The notes under the pieces: model-generated
Seen by the model: only the letters and a program-made list of their open reading frames with translations
Databases searched by the model: none
What the model was told of the DNA's origin: nothing
From: an uncultured Prevotellaceae bacterium
GTDB lineage: Bacteria > Bacteroidota > Bacteroidia > Bacteroidales > Bacteroidaceae
DNA length: 64,000 nucleotides
Direction: 5' to 3'
Assembly (NCBI GenBank): GCA_902771155.1
Contig: CACXVS010000007.1
Coordinates: forward strand, 1 to 64,000
Program-made: the position numbers and the translations under genes
Shown: piece by piece, positions 8,154 through 17,006 of the stretch
How positions within the stretch are numbered: position 1 is the first letter of the stretch
Layout of the letters: each line of letters opens with the position of its first letter

Positions 8154-9496
8154 GAACTCTGCTGACGGCAGCTCTACTGATGCTGTTCGGGGTATTTGCG
8201 TATGCTCAGAAGATCAGCATCGAACAATTCAAACGTGTCAAAAAAGACCCGTTGAATCAGATGCCGTTGTCAAAAGATAAGAAACAGGCTACCCTTGACC
8301 TGCTGACCGATGAGAAAGGTTTTACCTTTATGGCAGACGGAAAGGTGGAAGTTCAGGCTGAGGAGGGAGACGGTAAACTGACCGTACTGACACCTCATAA
8401 GACGAAGTTTCTCGTGGTAAAGCATCCAGACTATGGACAGCTTACGTGGAAGGTGCCTGGAAAGAAGGGGCTAAAGAAAAAGAAACATTATCAGGCGAAT
8501 CTGCTGACAGACAAGCCTGGTAAAGAGTATAAGTTGTCGAAACAATGGGTGGTGTTTAAGGTGATACCTGAGAATGCCATCGTGCAAGTAGACAGTAACA
8601 TGGTGCTCGTTAGAGACGGGACAGCGCAGTTCAACCTCCCGGTGGGTAAACACCCCTACCGTGTGGAGGCGCCTTTCTATGAGGAATTGGCTGATACGCT
8701 GGAACTGACGGACAGTGCCAAGTTGATAGTGCCTATAATACTGCAGTCGTTTTATTCTTATCTGACGGTAAGGACACCGATACAAGACGGTTCCATCTTT
8801 CTGGATGGCCAAGCCATAGGAAAAGGAAAAGCGACGAGCGGTCATTTGCAGGCAGGTGACCATCATCTGGTGGTAATGCGTGGTACGGAGTGCCTCTATG
8901 ACTCGATTCTTAGTGTTAGAAAAGGCGAGAAAAAAGTGATGGAATTGGCACAAACCGACTTGCGGACAAGGCCCTTGATTGCAAGGGCCATAACGCCGGG
9001 TGTCGATCCAGCTGAAAGGGATATAACAGCGGCTGATACAGTTGCTGCACAAGAAATGACGGCAACAGCCATGGCTACAGTGACGATAACTGCCCCTGAT
9101 GATACCACGCAGATATGGATTAATCGGGAGCCAATGGCATCTGGAAAGTGGGAAGGTCAGTTGGAAATGGGGTATTATCTTGTGAATACGGTGAAAGATG
9201 GTGTGGAGTCGAAAACTGTTGAACTGTGGGTGGATAATACCTTGCCAGTGATGTTGGACCTGACAGCGCCACAGGCCAGTTACGGACTGCTTAACATCCA
9301 TAGTAATGTGGTGGGTGCAACGGTTCTCATCGATGGAAAAGAGGTTGGAGTGACACCCTGTGTGGTTGAACACTTGTTAGCTTCGAAGCCTTGTCAGATA
9401 CGCCTGAAGAGAGAAGGCTATAAAGATGCTGAAGCCAAAGTTACACCTGTTGGAAACGACATGTTAGATATTGAATTGAGAATGAAATTAGAATAA
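8150..9496 (+). CDS. Exported PEGA-domain protein
   Basis: A 448-residue protein with an N-terminal signal peptide (about residues 1-19, ending AYAQ). At least two PEGA-type repeats are visible, one around 130-195 (KVIPENAIVQVD, then VPVGKHPYRV-like strands) and a clearer one at the C-terminus from about residue 375 (LLNIHSNVVGATVLIDGKEVG, then TP and GYKDAEAKV). PEGA domains are small beta-sandwiches commonly found in cell-envelope proteins. No transmembrane segment follows the signal peptide, so the protein is periplasmic or surface-exposed. Its coupling to the PAAR-like gene and to the E1 gene, 6 bp downstream, suggests that it belongs to the envelope part of the apparatus; the exact role is unknown. 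Confidence 0.55.
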   Translation: MRTLLTAALLMLFGVFAYAQKISIEQFKRVKKDPLNQMPLSKDKKQATLDLLTDEKGFTFMADGKVEVQAEEGDGKLTVLTPHKTKFLVVKHPDYGQLTWKVPGKKGLKKKKHYQANLLTDKPGKEYKLSKQWVVFKVIPENAIVQVDSNMVLVRDGTAQFNLPVGKHPYRVEAPFYEELADTLELTDSAKLIVPIILQSFYSYLTVRTPIQDGSIFLDGQAIGKGKATSGHLQAGDHHLVVMRGTECLYDSILSVRKGEKKVMELAQTDLRTRPLIARAITPGVDPAERDITAADTVAAQEMTATAMATVTITAPDDTTQIWINREPMASGKWEGQLEMGYYLVNTVKDGVESKTVELWVDNTLPVMLDLTAPQASYGLLNIHSNVVGATVLIDGKEVGVTPCVVEHLLASKPCQIRLKREGYKDAEAKVTPVGNDMLDIELRMKLE

Positions 9497-9502
9497 ACGA
9501 CG

Positions 9503-10636
9503 ATGAATAGCTGCTTTGAGCAACAACGGGTATCTGCCGCTCATGTGATGGTGGTAGGTTGTGGTGCCTTGGGGAACGAGGTACTGAAGAACCTTGTTTT
9601 GCTTGGTGTGGAGCATATCGTGGCCGTAGATTTTGATAGGGTTGAGATGGGCAATTTGTCGCGCTCTGTCCTCTTTTCAAGGGCAGATGCAGAGGCGCAT
9701 CGTCTGAAGGTTGATGTGGTGGCAGAGCGTCTGAAGGCAATGAATCCTGCTGTAGAGGTTCGAACCATCTGCGGAAATGTGTCATACGATGTCGGATTGG
9801 GTCTGATAAATCGTATGGATGTAGTCATTGGATGCGTGGATAACCGCTGGGCTCGCTATTGTATCAATCGCTTGTGTATGCGTGCTGGTATTCCTTGGGT
9901 AGATGGCGCTATCGAGGAGTTGGAAGGAACGGCTCGTGTATTTGTACCTGGTAAAAACTGCTATGCTTGCAATCTGGGACCAGAAGGCCTGAAAGATATG
10001 ACAAGACGGCTCTCGTGTTCAGGTATTATCCGTCGACATGAGGAGGTAGGATCAGTTCCTACCACATCTATTATGGCCTCGGTGATTGGGGCTGTTCAGG
10101 TACAGGAGGCCATGAAACTGGTCGATAAGGATGCATTGGAATGTGGTAAGTGGACTTCTCTTTGTGGTAAGATGTTCTATTACGACGGGCAGCATCTGAC
10201 AACAAAACTCTTGGATTTCCTAGCTTACGATGATGATTGTGCCGTTCATGAGAGATGGATGCCACTCCGCAAGTCAGAGATAACTGCCGATACTACTGTG
10301 GCCGATGCACTGATGGCGATTTGTCGGTTGTTGGTTGCTCAACAGGCTTTGATCTGTTTGGAAAACGACTGCTTTGTTGATTATATAGAGGAACGCCAAA
10401 ATGATCGGCGTACGATGGTCATGCGACCAGGTAGGTTAGTGGAGAATTATATAGAACAAGACATGATGTTGAAAGGAGTGCCCAATAGTGGGTTCTATCA
10501 GCATGAATTCCATGAGATTGGTGAACAGTTCCCTTATCAGGAACTGACCTTAGCACAGTTAGGAATACCTCCATACGACGTTTTGCATGTGGTAGCCGAT
10601 AGAAAAGACTATTATATTGAAATAGATGTGTCATGA
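9503..10636 (+). CDS. E1-like (ThiF-fold) ubiquitin-like activating enzyme
   Basis: A 377-residue E1/ThiF-family enzyme predicted to adenylate the C-terminal Gly of a ubiquitin-like protein. Visible residues: nucleotide loop VVGCGALG (17-24); D43, D45, N51 and R54 of the DxDxVxxxNLxR motif; the conserved K69; D113-N114; and C153-x2-C156. C246-x2-H249 falls where ThiF/MoeB have the second CxxC, giving a likely C3H zinc site. C172 (SCSG) aligns with the reactive-Cys region. Residues about 250-377 extend beyond ThiF and end in a beta-grasp-like segment (LTLAQLGIPPYDVLHVV), resembling the ubiquitin-fold domain that recruits E2. The stop overlaps tssG as ATGA. Together with the Ubl and E2 genes downstream, it points to true conjugation rather than thiamine or molybdopterin synthesis. 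Confidence 0.85.
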   Translation: MNSCFEQQRVSAAHVMVVGCGALGNEVLKNLVLLGVEHIVAVDFDRVEMGNLSRSVLFSRADAEAHRLKVDVVAERLKAMNPAVEVRTICGNVSYDVGLGLINRMDVVIGCVDNRWARYCINRLCMRAGIPWVDGAIEELEGTARVFVPGKNCYACNLGPEGLKDMTRRLSCSGIIRRHEEVGSVPTTSIMASVIGAVQVQEAMKLVDKDALECGKWTSLCGKMFYYDGQHLTTKLLDFLAYDDDCAVHERWMPLRKSEITADTTVADALMAICRLLVAQQALICLENDCFVDYIEERQNDRRTMVMRPGRLVENYIEQDMMLKGVPNSGFYQHEFHEIGEQFPYQELTLAQLGIPPYDVLHVVADRKDYYIEIDVS

Positions 10637-11442
10637 AAATAGATAGGAACTTATATCAAATCAGGGCAGAAGTGCTGTTGAACTATCTCTATCCGGAGAT
10701 GGAAGGGGATTGGATTACCCAATATAAGGGTACTTTCTATAGGAACTATAATGAGGATATTCTTTCACTTTATGAGGACGAGAATAAGGTTGTCTTGGCT
10801 CGTGATGGGTTCCTTCGCCTTTTACCAGAAGGGTTGCTGACTAACGACGATGACCTTCGTGGAGAGGATGTTGCACAGAAATTCAAAGAACTTGAATGGC
10901 GCAGAGAACTGCTGAATGAGGCATTCTCACCATTTGATACCTATATCTTCCGTAAGAAGCTGACTATAGAGCGCCATATGTCAGAATTGTTAGATCAAAA
11001 GTTGGAATACCTGTTGAAGGAATATTATAACTTTGATCTGGCTGCAGAGACAAACTCTCTTGTGAAAGAGGCAGCGGTTCTGTTGCCTTTCGTCAGTCGT
11101 TGGCGTGGTGATTTCAATTTCGTAGCGAATCTCTTTGGGACACTAGTAGGGTGTGAGGTAGAAGTAACTACTGGACGTTATAGTCATCTTGATACGACCA
11201 TCTGTTGGCTCCCTCGTGTAAGGTATGACCTTCTGATTCCAGGCTTGACACCTGAGGCTTACCGTGAGAGGAAGGAAGAAATAGAACCTTTGGTTTGCTT
11301 TATCAAGGAATGGCTCATACCCTTTGATGTGATATGTGAGGTTAAGATTAAAGAGCACCATCCCAAAGTCGAAACACTCGGCCGTGTGACGCTCGACTAT
11401 AATACAGAAGCCGCCAATACAGGCTTCGTACTGAGTGAATAA
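10633..11442 (+). CDS. tssG: TssG-like baseplate subunit
   Basis: A 269-residue cytoplasmic protein resembling the short TssG of Bacteroidetes T6SS. Features: a tyrosine-rich start ending YRNYNEDILSLYE, then LARDGFLRLLPEGLL, a helical region from FSPFDTYIF, and LPFVSRWRGDFNFVANLFGTLVG in the core. TssG joins TssF and TssK in the baseplate wedge. The 4-bp overlap with the E1 gene upstream and its place before tssK, tssE and tssF support the call. The sequence is far from proteobacterial TssG, so the family name leans on context. Confidence 0.6.
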   Translation: MKIDRNLYQIRAEVLLNYLYPEMEGDWITQYKGTFYRNYNEDILSLYEDENKVVLARDGFLRLLPEGLLTNDDDLRGEDVAQKFKELEWRRELLNEAFSPFDTYIFRKKLTIERHMSELLDQKLEYLLKEYYNFDLAAETNSLVKEAAVLLPFVSRWRGDFNFVANLFGTLVGCEVEVTTGRYSHLDTTICWLPRVRYDLLIPGLTPEAYRERKEEIEPLVCFIKEWLIPFDVICEVKIKEHHPKVETLGRVTLDYNTEAANTGFVLSE

Positions 11443-11464
11443 TGATAAAAAGATATATAATAAG

Positions 11465-12661
11465 ATGATGGATCTGAATTCAAGAATCAACTGGAGGCCA
11501 GGCATGGAGATTACGGCGCAAACCTTCATTGGTATGGAGGAAAAGCTGGATCTTCAACAGCGGATTGCCATTCAGGCTGCATTAGGAAGTACCCGCATGG
11601 GTATGCTGCCTGGCGCAACTCTGAAATGTGATGGCACCTTCGTCAAAAATGCATTTGAGATTGAACATCTTCAGTGTACAGCCCTTTTGCCGTCGGGTAA
11701 GATTTTGGATGCCAATGAACAGGTGACCGTTACGATTCCGATGCTGTTTGGTGACCGCTATTATCTGACAATAGGTTTAGGTGATAATAAAACAGAATTT
11801 GAGAAAGAAGGTATTGCCTATATCCGTCCTCATTACGAGTATGCTTTGCGGACACAGGAAGAGGTGGAAGCTGCCGATGTGATTCCTCTGATACGATTTA
11901 GTGTGAATGAAGGTGTGTTCTCTATTGATACAGAGTATATCCCTCCTTGTCTTTTGATGACTAGTGACTATCGTTTTGCTGAGTATGTGGAAAAATATGT
12001 GTGGCAACTGACCGCTATTACCTCTCATCAGAACCTGGAAGAAGGGGATGGAAAGAGGGCCTTGTTGCACTATCTGTTTATCATGAAAGGATATAACCTG
12101 AAAAATAGTGTTCATGACTTTGTGATGCTTCTTCAGGAGATAGCGCAAGCCGTAAGTTACTATATCATCACTCCTAATGAGGAACAGCCGGTTGAAATGC
12201 TTGAACCAACCCAGACAGACGTGCAATTATGGTTGGCGTGGTTCAATGACTATCTCGAAGGTGCAGTCGCAGTCCTTGACAAGGTCGTACTTGAGGATCA
12301 TACCATTGACTATGATGCCTTGCTCAAACAGGCAAAGGAGGAACTTTATGCCCAGTTGCACGAGGAACTGATTGTGAAGTTGCTCTCAGAAACAAGGGAA
12401 GAGTTGTTGAAGTTGGTGAAGGAAGAACTGGAGAACTCTTTGGCCCAGCAGACTCAAACACTGACTGACTATATCAACAACACTATGAAGCCGGATCTTT
12501 TGGAGCAGATACAGACTGGTCTGAAACGTTCTTTGGCTGTGATGGAGGACAATCTGTCGGAGAAGATTTACGAACGGTTGTACGAAGAGTTGTTTGAACA
12601 CCTGTTTAACGCTCTTTACGTACCAGAACCAGAAAGCGAGAAGTTTGTACCACTGATATAA
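11465..12661 (+). CDS. tssK: TssK-like baseplate/membrane connector
   Basis: A 398-residue protein with the TssK N-terminal signature: INWRPGMEITAQTFIGMEEKLDLQQR parallels the 'W.GM...pq.F' opening of the family. A beta-rich shell domain follows, then a helical neck, and from about residue 290 a Glu/Leu-rich coiled-coil region before the C-terminus. TssK trimers link the baseplate to the inner-membrane complex. The ATG at 11465 is chosen. A GTG at 11435 in frame, overlapping the tssG stop by 8 bp, would add ten residues. The C-terminal coiled coil is longer than I would expect and could contact one of the unusual membrane partners encoded downstream. Confidence 0.75.
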   Translation: MMDLNSRINWRPGMEITAQTFIGMEEKLDLQQRIAIQAALGSTRMGMLPGATLKCDGTFVKNAFEIEHLQCTALLPSGKILDANEQVTVTIPMLFGDRYYLTIGLGDNKTEFEKEGIAYIRPHYEYALRTQEEVEAADVIPLIRFSVNEGVFSIDTEYIPPCLLMTSDYRFAEYVEKYVWQLTAITSHQNLEEGDGKRALLHYLFIMKGYNLKNSVHDFVMLLQEIAQAVSYYIITPNEEQPVEMLEPTQTDVQLWLAWFNDYLEGAVAVLDKVVLEDHTIDYDALLKQAKEELYAQLHEELIVKLLSETREELLKLVKEELENSLAQQTQTLTDYINNTMKPDLLEQIQTGLKRSLAVMEDNLSEKIYERLYEELFEHLFNALYVPEPESEKFVPLI

Positions 12662-12689
12662 AGTTGAAACAAGAAAAAGTATCATATAA

Positions 12690-13145
12690 ATGGCATACAT
12701 CTCAATACCTTTGGAGGTAAAGAAAACGGGTTTGGCCCGTGAGGAGAAGTTGAAGAATTCTATCGACGAGTCGCTCAATATGCTGTTGACCACGCCACGG
12801 TATAACAGTATTGGTGACCCGCAGTATGGCTTTGTATTCAATAATATGCGTTTTGAAATTTTCGATGAACATGAAGGGGTGATATACAATTCCGGTGATA
12901 CCATCTATGAAAGTGGTATGCAGGACCTGTATTCTAAGAAAATATCTGGTTCTTCTAAGAATATGAATACTTTTGCAGCAGAATTGAAAGATGTGGTGAA
13001 ATCATACGAAAAACGCCTGGGAGAAGTTTCCGTAACGATGACTTATATCCGTGAAGAGCGGTTGATATATATTACTATTAAAGGTGTCATTCTTACTACG
13101 AGAGAGGATTATGTGTTCTCCAGTACGTTGAGAGTATGGAAATAA
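12690..13145 (+). CDS. tssE: TssE-like gp25 baseplate protein
   Basis: A 151-residue gp25/TssE-type protein. The N-terminus has the helix SIDESLNMLLTTPRYNSIGDPQYGF, the usual start in which 'TPRGS....P.YG' is recognisable as TPRYNSIGDPQYG. The centre carries the helix FAAELKDVVKSYEKRLGEVSV, where the family has 'I...Ie.yEPRl..v.v', and terminal strands complete the fold. TssE nucleates sheath assembly at the baseplate. It lies between tssK and tssF, as expected for a baseplate module. Confidence 0.75.
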   Translation: MAYISIPLEVKKTGLAREEKLKNSIDESLNMLLTTPRYNSIGDPQYGFVFNNMRFEIFDEHEGVIYNSGDTIYESGMQDLYSKKISGSSKNMNTFAAELKDVVKSYEKRLGEVSVTMTYIREERLIYITIKGVILTTREDYVFSSTLRVWK

Positions 13146-13158
13146 ATAGAGAGTGGAA

Positions 13159-14880
13159 ATGAAACAGACGATATTTGAAAACAGGCAAAAGGCTGACGAA
13201 TTGATTCAGGAAGCTATCCGCGTTTGGCGAGGTAGCGATCATCCTGATCAGTTGGAAGGTATAGAACAAGATCCTGTATTCTCTTTGCTGATGACGGCCT
13301 TGGCCTATCAGTCGAATGAGCTGGAGAATGATCTGGAGCAGATGAAGTCGGATGTGTTGAGGGAATTCGGACGCATGCTAACTTCTTATGAAGTGGGACA
13401 TGCAATTCCTGCTACAGCAGTCGTAGAGACAGCTTTGCAGCCGGGTTTATCTGAGATGGATTTGACAGAACGTCATGTGTTTACTTTGGCTGGTTCATCG
13501 GCCCGATTCATTCCTTTACTCAGGACACGAGCATTGAATGCATCGGTTAAATCCGTTATTAGAATGGATGGTCGTCGTTGGAAGGTTTCTTTGAAGTTTG
13601 ATATGCCTATCACAGATTTGTCAGGCTTCTGTTTTTGTATTAAGAACCATTTTTTCAAAGAGCTGAAAGTGAGTGTTAAGGGACAGCCTTTGCCAATTGT
13701 GAGTCCTTGGGACTTCTCAGAACTGCCTCTCTCGCCCTGTTTTGACATAGATTCTATTTTATACAATCGTACACAGACTTACGCTGCTGCAGCATCCTGC
13801 CTTGATCTGTTTGCCAGGCAGAATGTTAGGTTGTATTGCATAAAACATCACAAGGCAAAAGATTTTATACCCACAGAAACAGATAGTCTGGATATTGTCT
13901 TTGAGTTTACGGGAATCAGAGATGGGTTCTTGTTTGATAAAGATAACCTCTCATTAAATACTGTCATCTTGGTGAATGCGCATATTCATTCGGTTGACCT
14001 TTCAACCAATACTCCTATAGTCCGTATTGCAGGCTTCCAGAGTCAGAGTACAGAATCGGATGGCGTCAGTCAGCAGTTCCTCCATATGCTCCGTCCGTCG
14101 TCGGATCAAATCTTTGCAAAAGTGCCTGTTGAAGTGCGCAGGGTAGATGCTGACCGATTTAATCAGGGAAGTTTGGTTAGTCTGCTGAATAATCTGATTA
14201 GTAAATACTATACAGATTTCTATGCATTCCAGAATATCAAGAATGAGGCAAATGACCGTGTGGTTCAGGGATTGATAGAAACGCTGATCCAAATGAGAGA
14301 TGCTGCCAGACTGGATCTTGAACAGCGTGTGCCTGGTGTTTATCTGATGCTTAGGCCTCAGACAGACCAACAGGCAAAATCAATCAATTTGTCTGTGTCA
14401 TACCTGACAACTTTAGGAGCATCTGTCAACTCTCAACTGACAGTTAAAAGCACTTTCCAATCGCCAAGTGGCTTCAATGCTCAGGCTACACGTCAGATTG
14501 CAACGCCTGTTCCTGGAAGTGATGAGGTTCGTGATAAGATCGAAGAAGAGAATCTGTCACGTTATTATATGATTACGACAGATCGTCTGGTGACACCCTC
14601 AGATCTCAAACTTTTCTGCTATACAGAGTTGCAATCACGTTTTGGTATTACCCGCCAGATGGTGAAGAGTATATGTGTCAGTCATCATCAGCAATGGGAT
14701 CAGTGGAATACTGGCTATGAGATTTTAGTAGAAATCGTTCTGAATGATAGTCCATTCATCCGTAGGGGCCTCGAGGAGAAGATTCCTCAGGCAGAGATGC
14801 TGCTACAGGCCATGATGCGTGTGAGAAGTACGAACATTTATCCTATACAGGTAACGATTCAAATAGACAAACAAAGTTAA
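13159..14880 (+). CDS. tssF: TssF-like baseplate subunit
   Basis: A 573-residue protein with the TssF N-terminal pattern: a helix with DPVFSLLMTALAYQSNELENDLEQM followed by FGRMLTSYEVGHAIPATAVVE, paralleling 'DP.VERLLEG.AFL.AR....LD..FP.....LL....P.Y..P.PS' in the family. Length and composition also fit. TssF is the largest wedge protein of the baseplate. The ATG at 13159 is used; a GTG two codons upstream (13153) is possible. The stop is followed after 5 bp by the ubiquitin-like gene. Confidence 0.7.
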   Translation: MKQTIFENRQKADELIQEAIRVWRGSDHPDQLEGIEQDPVFSLLMTALAYQSNELENDLEQMKSDVLREFGRMLTSYEVGHAIPATAVVETALQPGLSEMDLTERHVFTLAGSSARFIPLLRTRALNASVKSVIRMDGRRWKVSLKFDMPITDLSGFCFCIKNHFFKELKVSVKGQPLPIVSPWDFSELPLSPCFDIDSILYNRTQTYAAAASCLDLFARQNVRLYCIKHHKAKDFIPTETDSLDIVFEFTGIRDGFLFDKDNLSLNTVILVNAHIHSVDLSTNTPIVRIAGFQSQSTESDGVSQQFLHMLRPSSDQIFAKVPVEVRRVDADRFNQGSLVSLLNNLISKYYTDFYAFQNIKNEANDRVVQGLIETLIQMRDAARLDLEQRVPGVYLMLRPQTDQQAKSINLSVSYLTTLGASVNSQLTVKSTFQSPSGFNAQATRQIATPVPGSDEVRDKIEEENLSRYYMITTDRLVTPSDLKLFCYTELQSRFGITRQMVKSICVSHHQQWDQWNTGYEILVEIVLNDSPFIRRGLEEKIPQAEMLLQAMMRVRSTNIYPIQVTIQIDKQS

Positions 14881-14885
14881 TAGAT

Positions 14886-15203
14886 ATGGAAGATTTCTTT
14901 TTGGATATTGCATACAAAAACAAAACGGTTCGATTCAAGGTCGTAAACCCCGACGCTCCGTTGGGTTCGCTGATCGACAACCTGCGCCATGCCATTGGTG
15001 AGGACGGGCGACTGATTTTCGACTTCCCGTCGATTGATCAGACAGGTGCTCCCTTGGATTATTTCTTTGGAAAAGAAGACCCCGATGTGCATGAGATCAG
15101 GGTGTTGCGTCCACGTATTGGTCATGAAGACCAAAAACTCAAGGACTATAACGTCAAGAATGGCGATCTGGTATATCTCGTACCTGATCCTATTCCAGGA
15201 TGA
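14886..15203 (+). CDS. Ubiquitin-like (YukD/Ub beta-grasp) protein with terminal Gly
   Basis: A 105-residue beta-grasp protein. Residues 1-20 form the initial beta hairpin (FFLDIAYKNKTVRFKV), a helix follows (LGSLIDNLRHAIG), and residues 84-99 read LKDYNVKNGDLVYLVP, close to the ubiquitin segment LSDYNIQKESTLHLVL and to YukD-type domains. The chain ends in a proline-containing tail and a single glycine (DPIPG, Gly105), so the adenylation site is exposed at synthesis and no processing protease would be needed. No Lys-rich tail, signal peptide or membrane segment is present. It lies 5 bp after tssF and 30 bp before the E2-like gene. I infer that it is the modifier activated by the E1 at 9503-10636. 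A purely structural YukD-like role is the alternative. Confidence 0.75.
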   Translation: MEDFFLDIAYKNKTVRFKVVNPDAPLGSLIDNLRHAIGEDGRLIFDFPSIDQTGAPLDYFFGKEDPDVHEIRVLRPRIGHEDQKLKDYNVKNGDLVYLVPDPIPG

Positions 15204-15233
15204 GACAAACTGAGACGTAAGTAGAGAAATGTG

Positions 15234-15821
15234 ATGATGGAGATGGAGAGTCAGAAAATCAATCCCGATATGTTAAGCGGTCGTAATCGCCGTCTATGGC
15301 ATGAGTGGCACCAGTTGGAAAAAGGGCTGGTGGATAGGCATGATATCTCCATTCAGGTTACAAGAAGGAATGCAGACAACCTTCCGATAGAATACCTTGT
15401 CGAGTACCATCTGCGTAGCATCTGTGGGGTTGAGCATGAAAACGAACTGAATAAGCCGGGAGTGGTCAATGCACCAGTCTTTGCTACAGGCTTCCAGATG
15501 GTGATAGAGATTCCTCCTGGTTATCCTTGTGTGGACGCCTCACCGTCACTCCATTTCCTGACAGCTGACTCGACAGGAAAAACAATCCCACACCCATGGC
15601 ATCCCAACATCCGTTACTTTGGAGCATTTGCCGGTAGGGTATGTATCAATATGGCTGATACTTATACGGATTTGTTGTGGGGTGTGAACCGTGTGGCTTC
15701 CTATCTGCGTTATGATACCTATCATGCAACGATGGAGCCTCCTTTTCCAGAGGACCTGAAGGTCGCAGAGTGGGTAGTGCGTCAGGGAGAGCCACGTCAC
15801 TGGATTATATTTGAACAATAG
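15234..15821 (+). CDS. E2-like (UBC-fold) conjugating enzyme
   Basis: A 195-residue UBC-fold protein. It shows the E2 landmarks in order: strand-rich region ending FQMVIEIPPGYPC (the 'P..YP...P' flap), HPN at 123-125, catalytic-Cys candidate C137 in GRVCIN, W149, and a C-terminal helix after MEPPFPEDLKVAEW. The HPN-to-Cys spacing (12 residues from N125 to C137) is a few residues longer than in eukaryotic ubiquitin E2s, which implies an enlarged loop. A start at ATG 15234 is chosen over GTG 15231. The role inferred is to take the Ubl thioester from the E1-like enzyme and transfer it to a substrate, possibly with help from the RING-type membrane protein at 17947-20358. The intact Cys, Asn and Trp argue against an inactive UEV-type protein. 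Confidence 0.82.
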   Translation: MMEMESQKINPDMLSGRNRRLWHEWHQLEKGLVDRHDISIQVTRRNADNLPIEYLVEYHLRSICGVEHENELNKPGVVNAPVFATGFQMVIEIPPGYPCVDASPSLHFLTADSTGKTIPHPWHPNIRYFGAFAGRVCINMADTYTDLLWGVNRVASYLRYDTYHATMEPPFPEDLKVAEWVVRQGEPRHWIIFEQ

Positions 15822-15836
15822 ATAGATACAGCATAT

Positions 15837-16988
15837 ATGGAAACAAATCATAGAATCATCCTCTTGTTGCTCGGGCTGCTTTGGCTGCTTGGCCTTCAGG
15901 CACAGACGGTCAGGACCATCCAAGTGGCGCAAGGAGCGTCATATACTGATCATATTTCCTTAAAAGAAGACAGCAAAGATATGGACTTGATGGTTAAGTT
16001 TGTGTTCAACGAAGAGAACAATACACTAACTGTTACCTTGATATCATATCGTATGCTTTTCGTGTTTTGGGATAATGTGCACTATAAACCGTTGATTAAA
16101 GGTAGGACCCTGCGCCCTGATCAACTACCGTACGTGGTGGAAACAAAGCCTAAAGACAAATATAAGGTGACAAAGCTCTTCCGTGCTACTATACCAGAAC
16201 CACGTCAGGATTTCTTTTTCCAGCGTTGGATAGATTATGAGGGACTACAGCCTACTCCCCAAGATTATAAGATGGTGAATGACTATATTACTCAACCCTT
16301 TGATATCCAGAACAAACGAACTGATGTGACAGTTAGGTTACATGATGTGTTTCTGATGGATAAAATAGAAAAGAAAAAATATAATCGTTATGATATTCCT
16401 TTCGGTAGGGATTTGGATTTAGTATATCAAGTGAAAATCGTGCGTAATCCCTGTTTCGGACTGGACGAAGATGTTGCAGCAGCAAAGAATGCTTTGGATG
16501 GCGTTTCTAAGAGTTATGTCTCATTTAAGAAGAAATATAGTAGTGGTGTGCTGAACTCAGAAGAGTCGTTGAAGCTGTTCAATGAGTTGAAGAGCACTAT
16601 ACTCGATCAGTTCCAGCATAAAGAGGTTGCAAGCGATTGCCCGGATATACAAGCTGCATGGGATGATTATAACAACTATGTTGACTCCATAGGCAGAATG
16701 AAGTGCATAGTACGTTCGGCTGAGGAAGTTGCAGCAAGTACAGGACTGTCGCCTGAGAGTTTGACAATTCTTCTGTCGAAGGCGAGACAGATAGATAAGA
16801 TGGTATCTCGTTGGTTGGTTAGTACTGATCTTATAGAACGACGTGACATGGAGGAACAGTGTGAGAATCTGATCTCAGAAGTTAATGCCATGATCGGTAG
16901 GAACAGCGGTCACACACCCGAACAGCGTGAGGCTATCGCCACTTTCCGTGCGGCAGAACGGTATTATCAGAGAACGTGTAAACAATAA
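15837..16988 (+). CDS. Exported protein of unknown function in T6SS/Ubl operon
   Basis: A 383-residue protein with a hydrophobic signal peptide (about residues 1-22, ending LQAQ) and no later membrane segment. The first 200 residues are strand-rich; the rest is mostly helical with three cysteines (CFGLDED, SDCPDIQ, GRMKC) that could form disulfides in the periplasm. I do not recognise the family. It lies between the E2-like gene and a coiled-coil membrane protein, so it is likely part of the trans-envelope section of the apparatus, perhaps in the position of the TssO/P/Q-type accessory proteins of Bacteroidetes systems. That equivalence is a guess from position. Confidence 0.45.
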   Translation: METNHRIILLLLGLLWLLGLQAQTVRTIQVAQGASYTDHISLKEDSKDMDLMVKFVFNEENNTLTVTLISYRMLFVFWDNVHYKPLIKGRTLRPDQLPYVVETKPKDKYKVTKLFRATIPEPRQDFFFQRWIDYEGLQPTPQDYKMVNDYITQPFDIQNKRTDVTVRLHDVFLMDKIEKKKYNRYDIPFGRDLDLVYQVKIVRNPCFGLDEDVAAAKNALDGVSKSYVSFKKKYSSGVLNSEESLKLFNELKSTILDQFQHKEVASDCPDIQAAWDDYNNYVDSIGRMKCIVRSAEEVAASTGLSPESLTILLSKARQIDKMVSRWLVSTDLIERRDMEEQCENLISEVNAMIGRNSGHTPEQREAIATFRAAERYYQRTCKQ

Positions 16989-17006
16989 GTGAATTCGAAT
17001 AGTTAA

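Noticed and set aside
8471..9373. 300-codon open frame on the minus strand opposite the PEGA gene
   Set aside because: His- and Arg-rich antisense shadow of the plus-strand gene, with no family pattern and no promoter.
9503..10636. E1 gene as a thiamine or molybdopterin ThiF/MoeB enzyme
   Set aside because: No ThiS, ThiG or MoaD/MoaE genes nearby, extra C-terminal UFD-like region, and Ubl plus E2 genes in the same operon.
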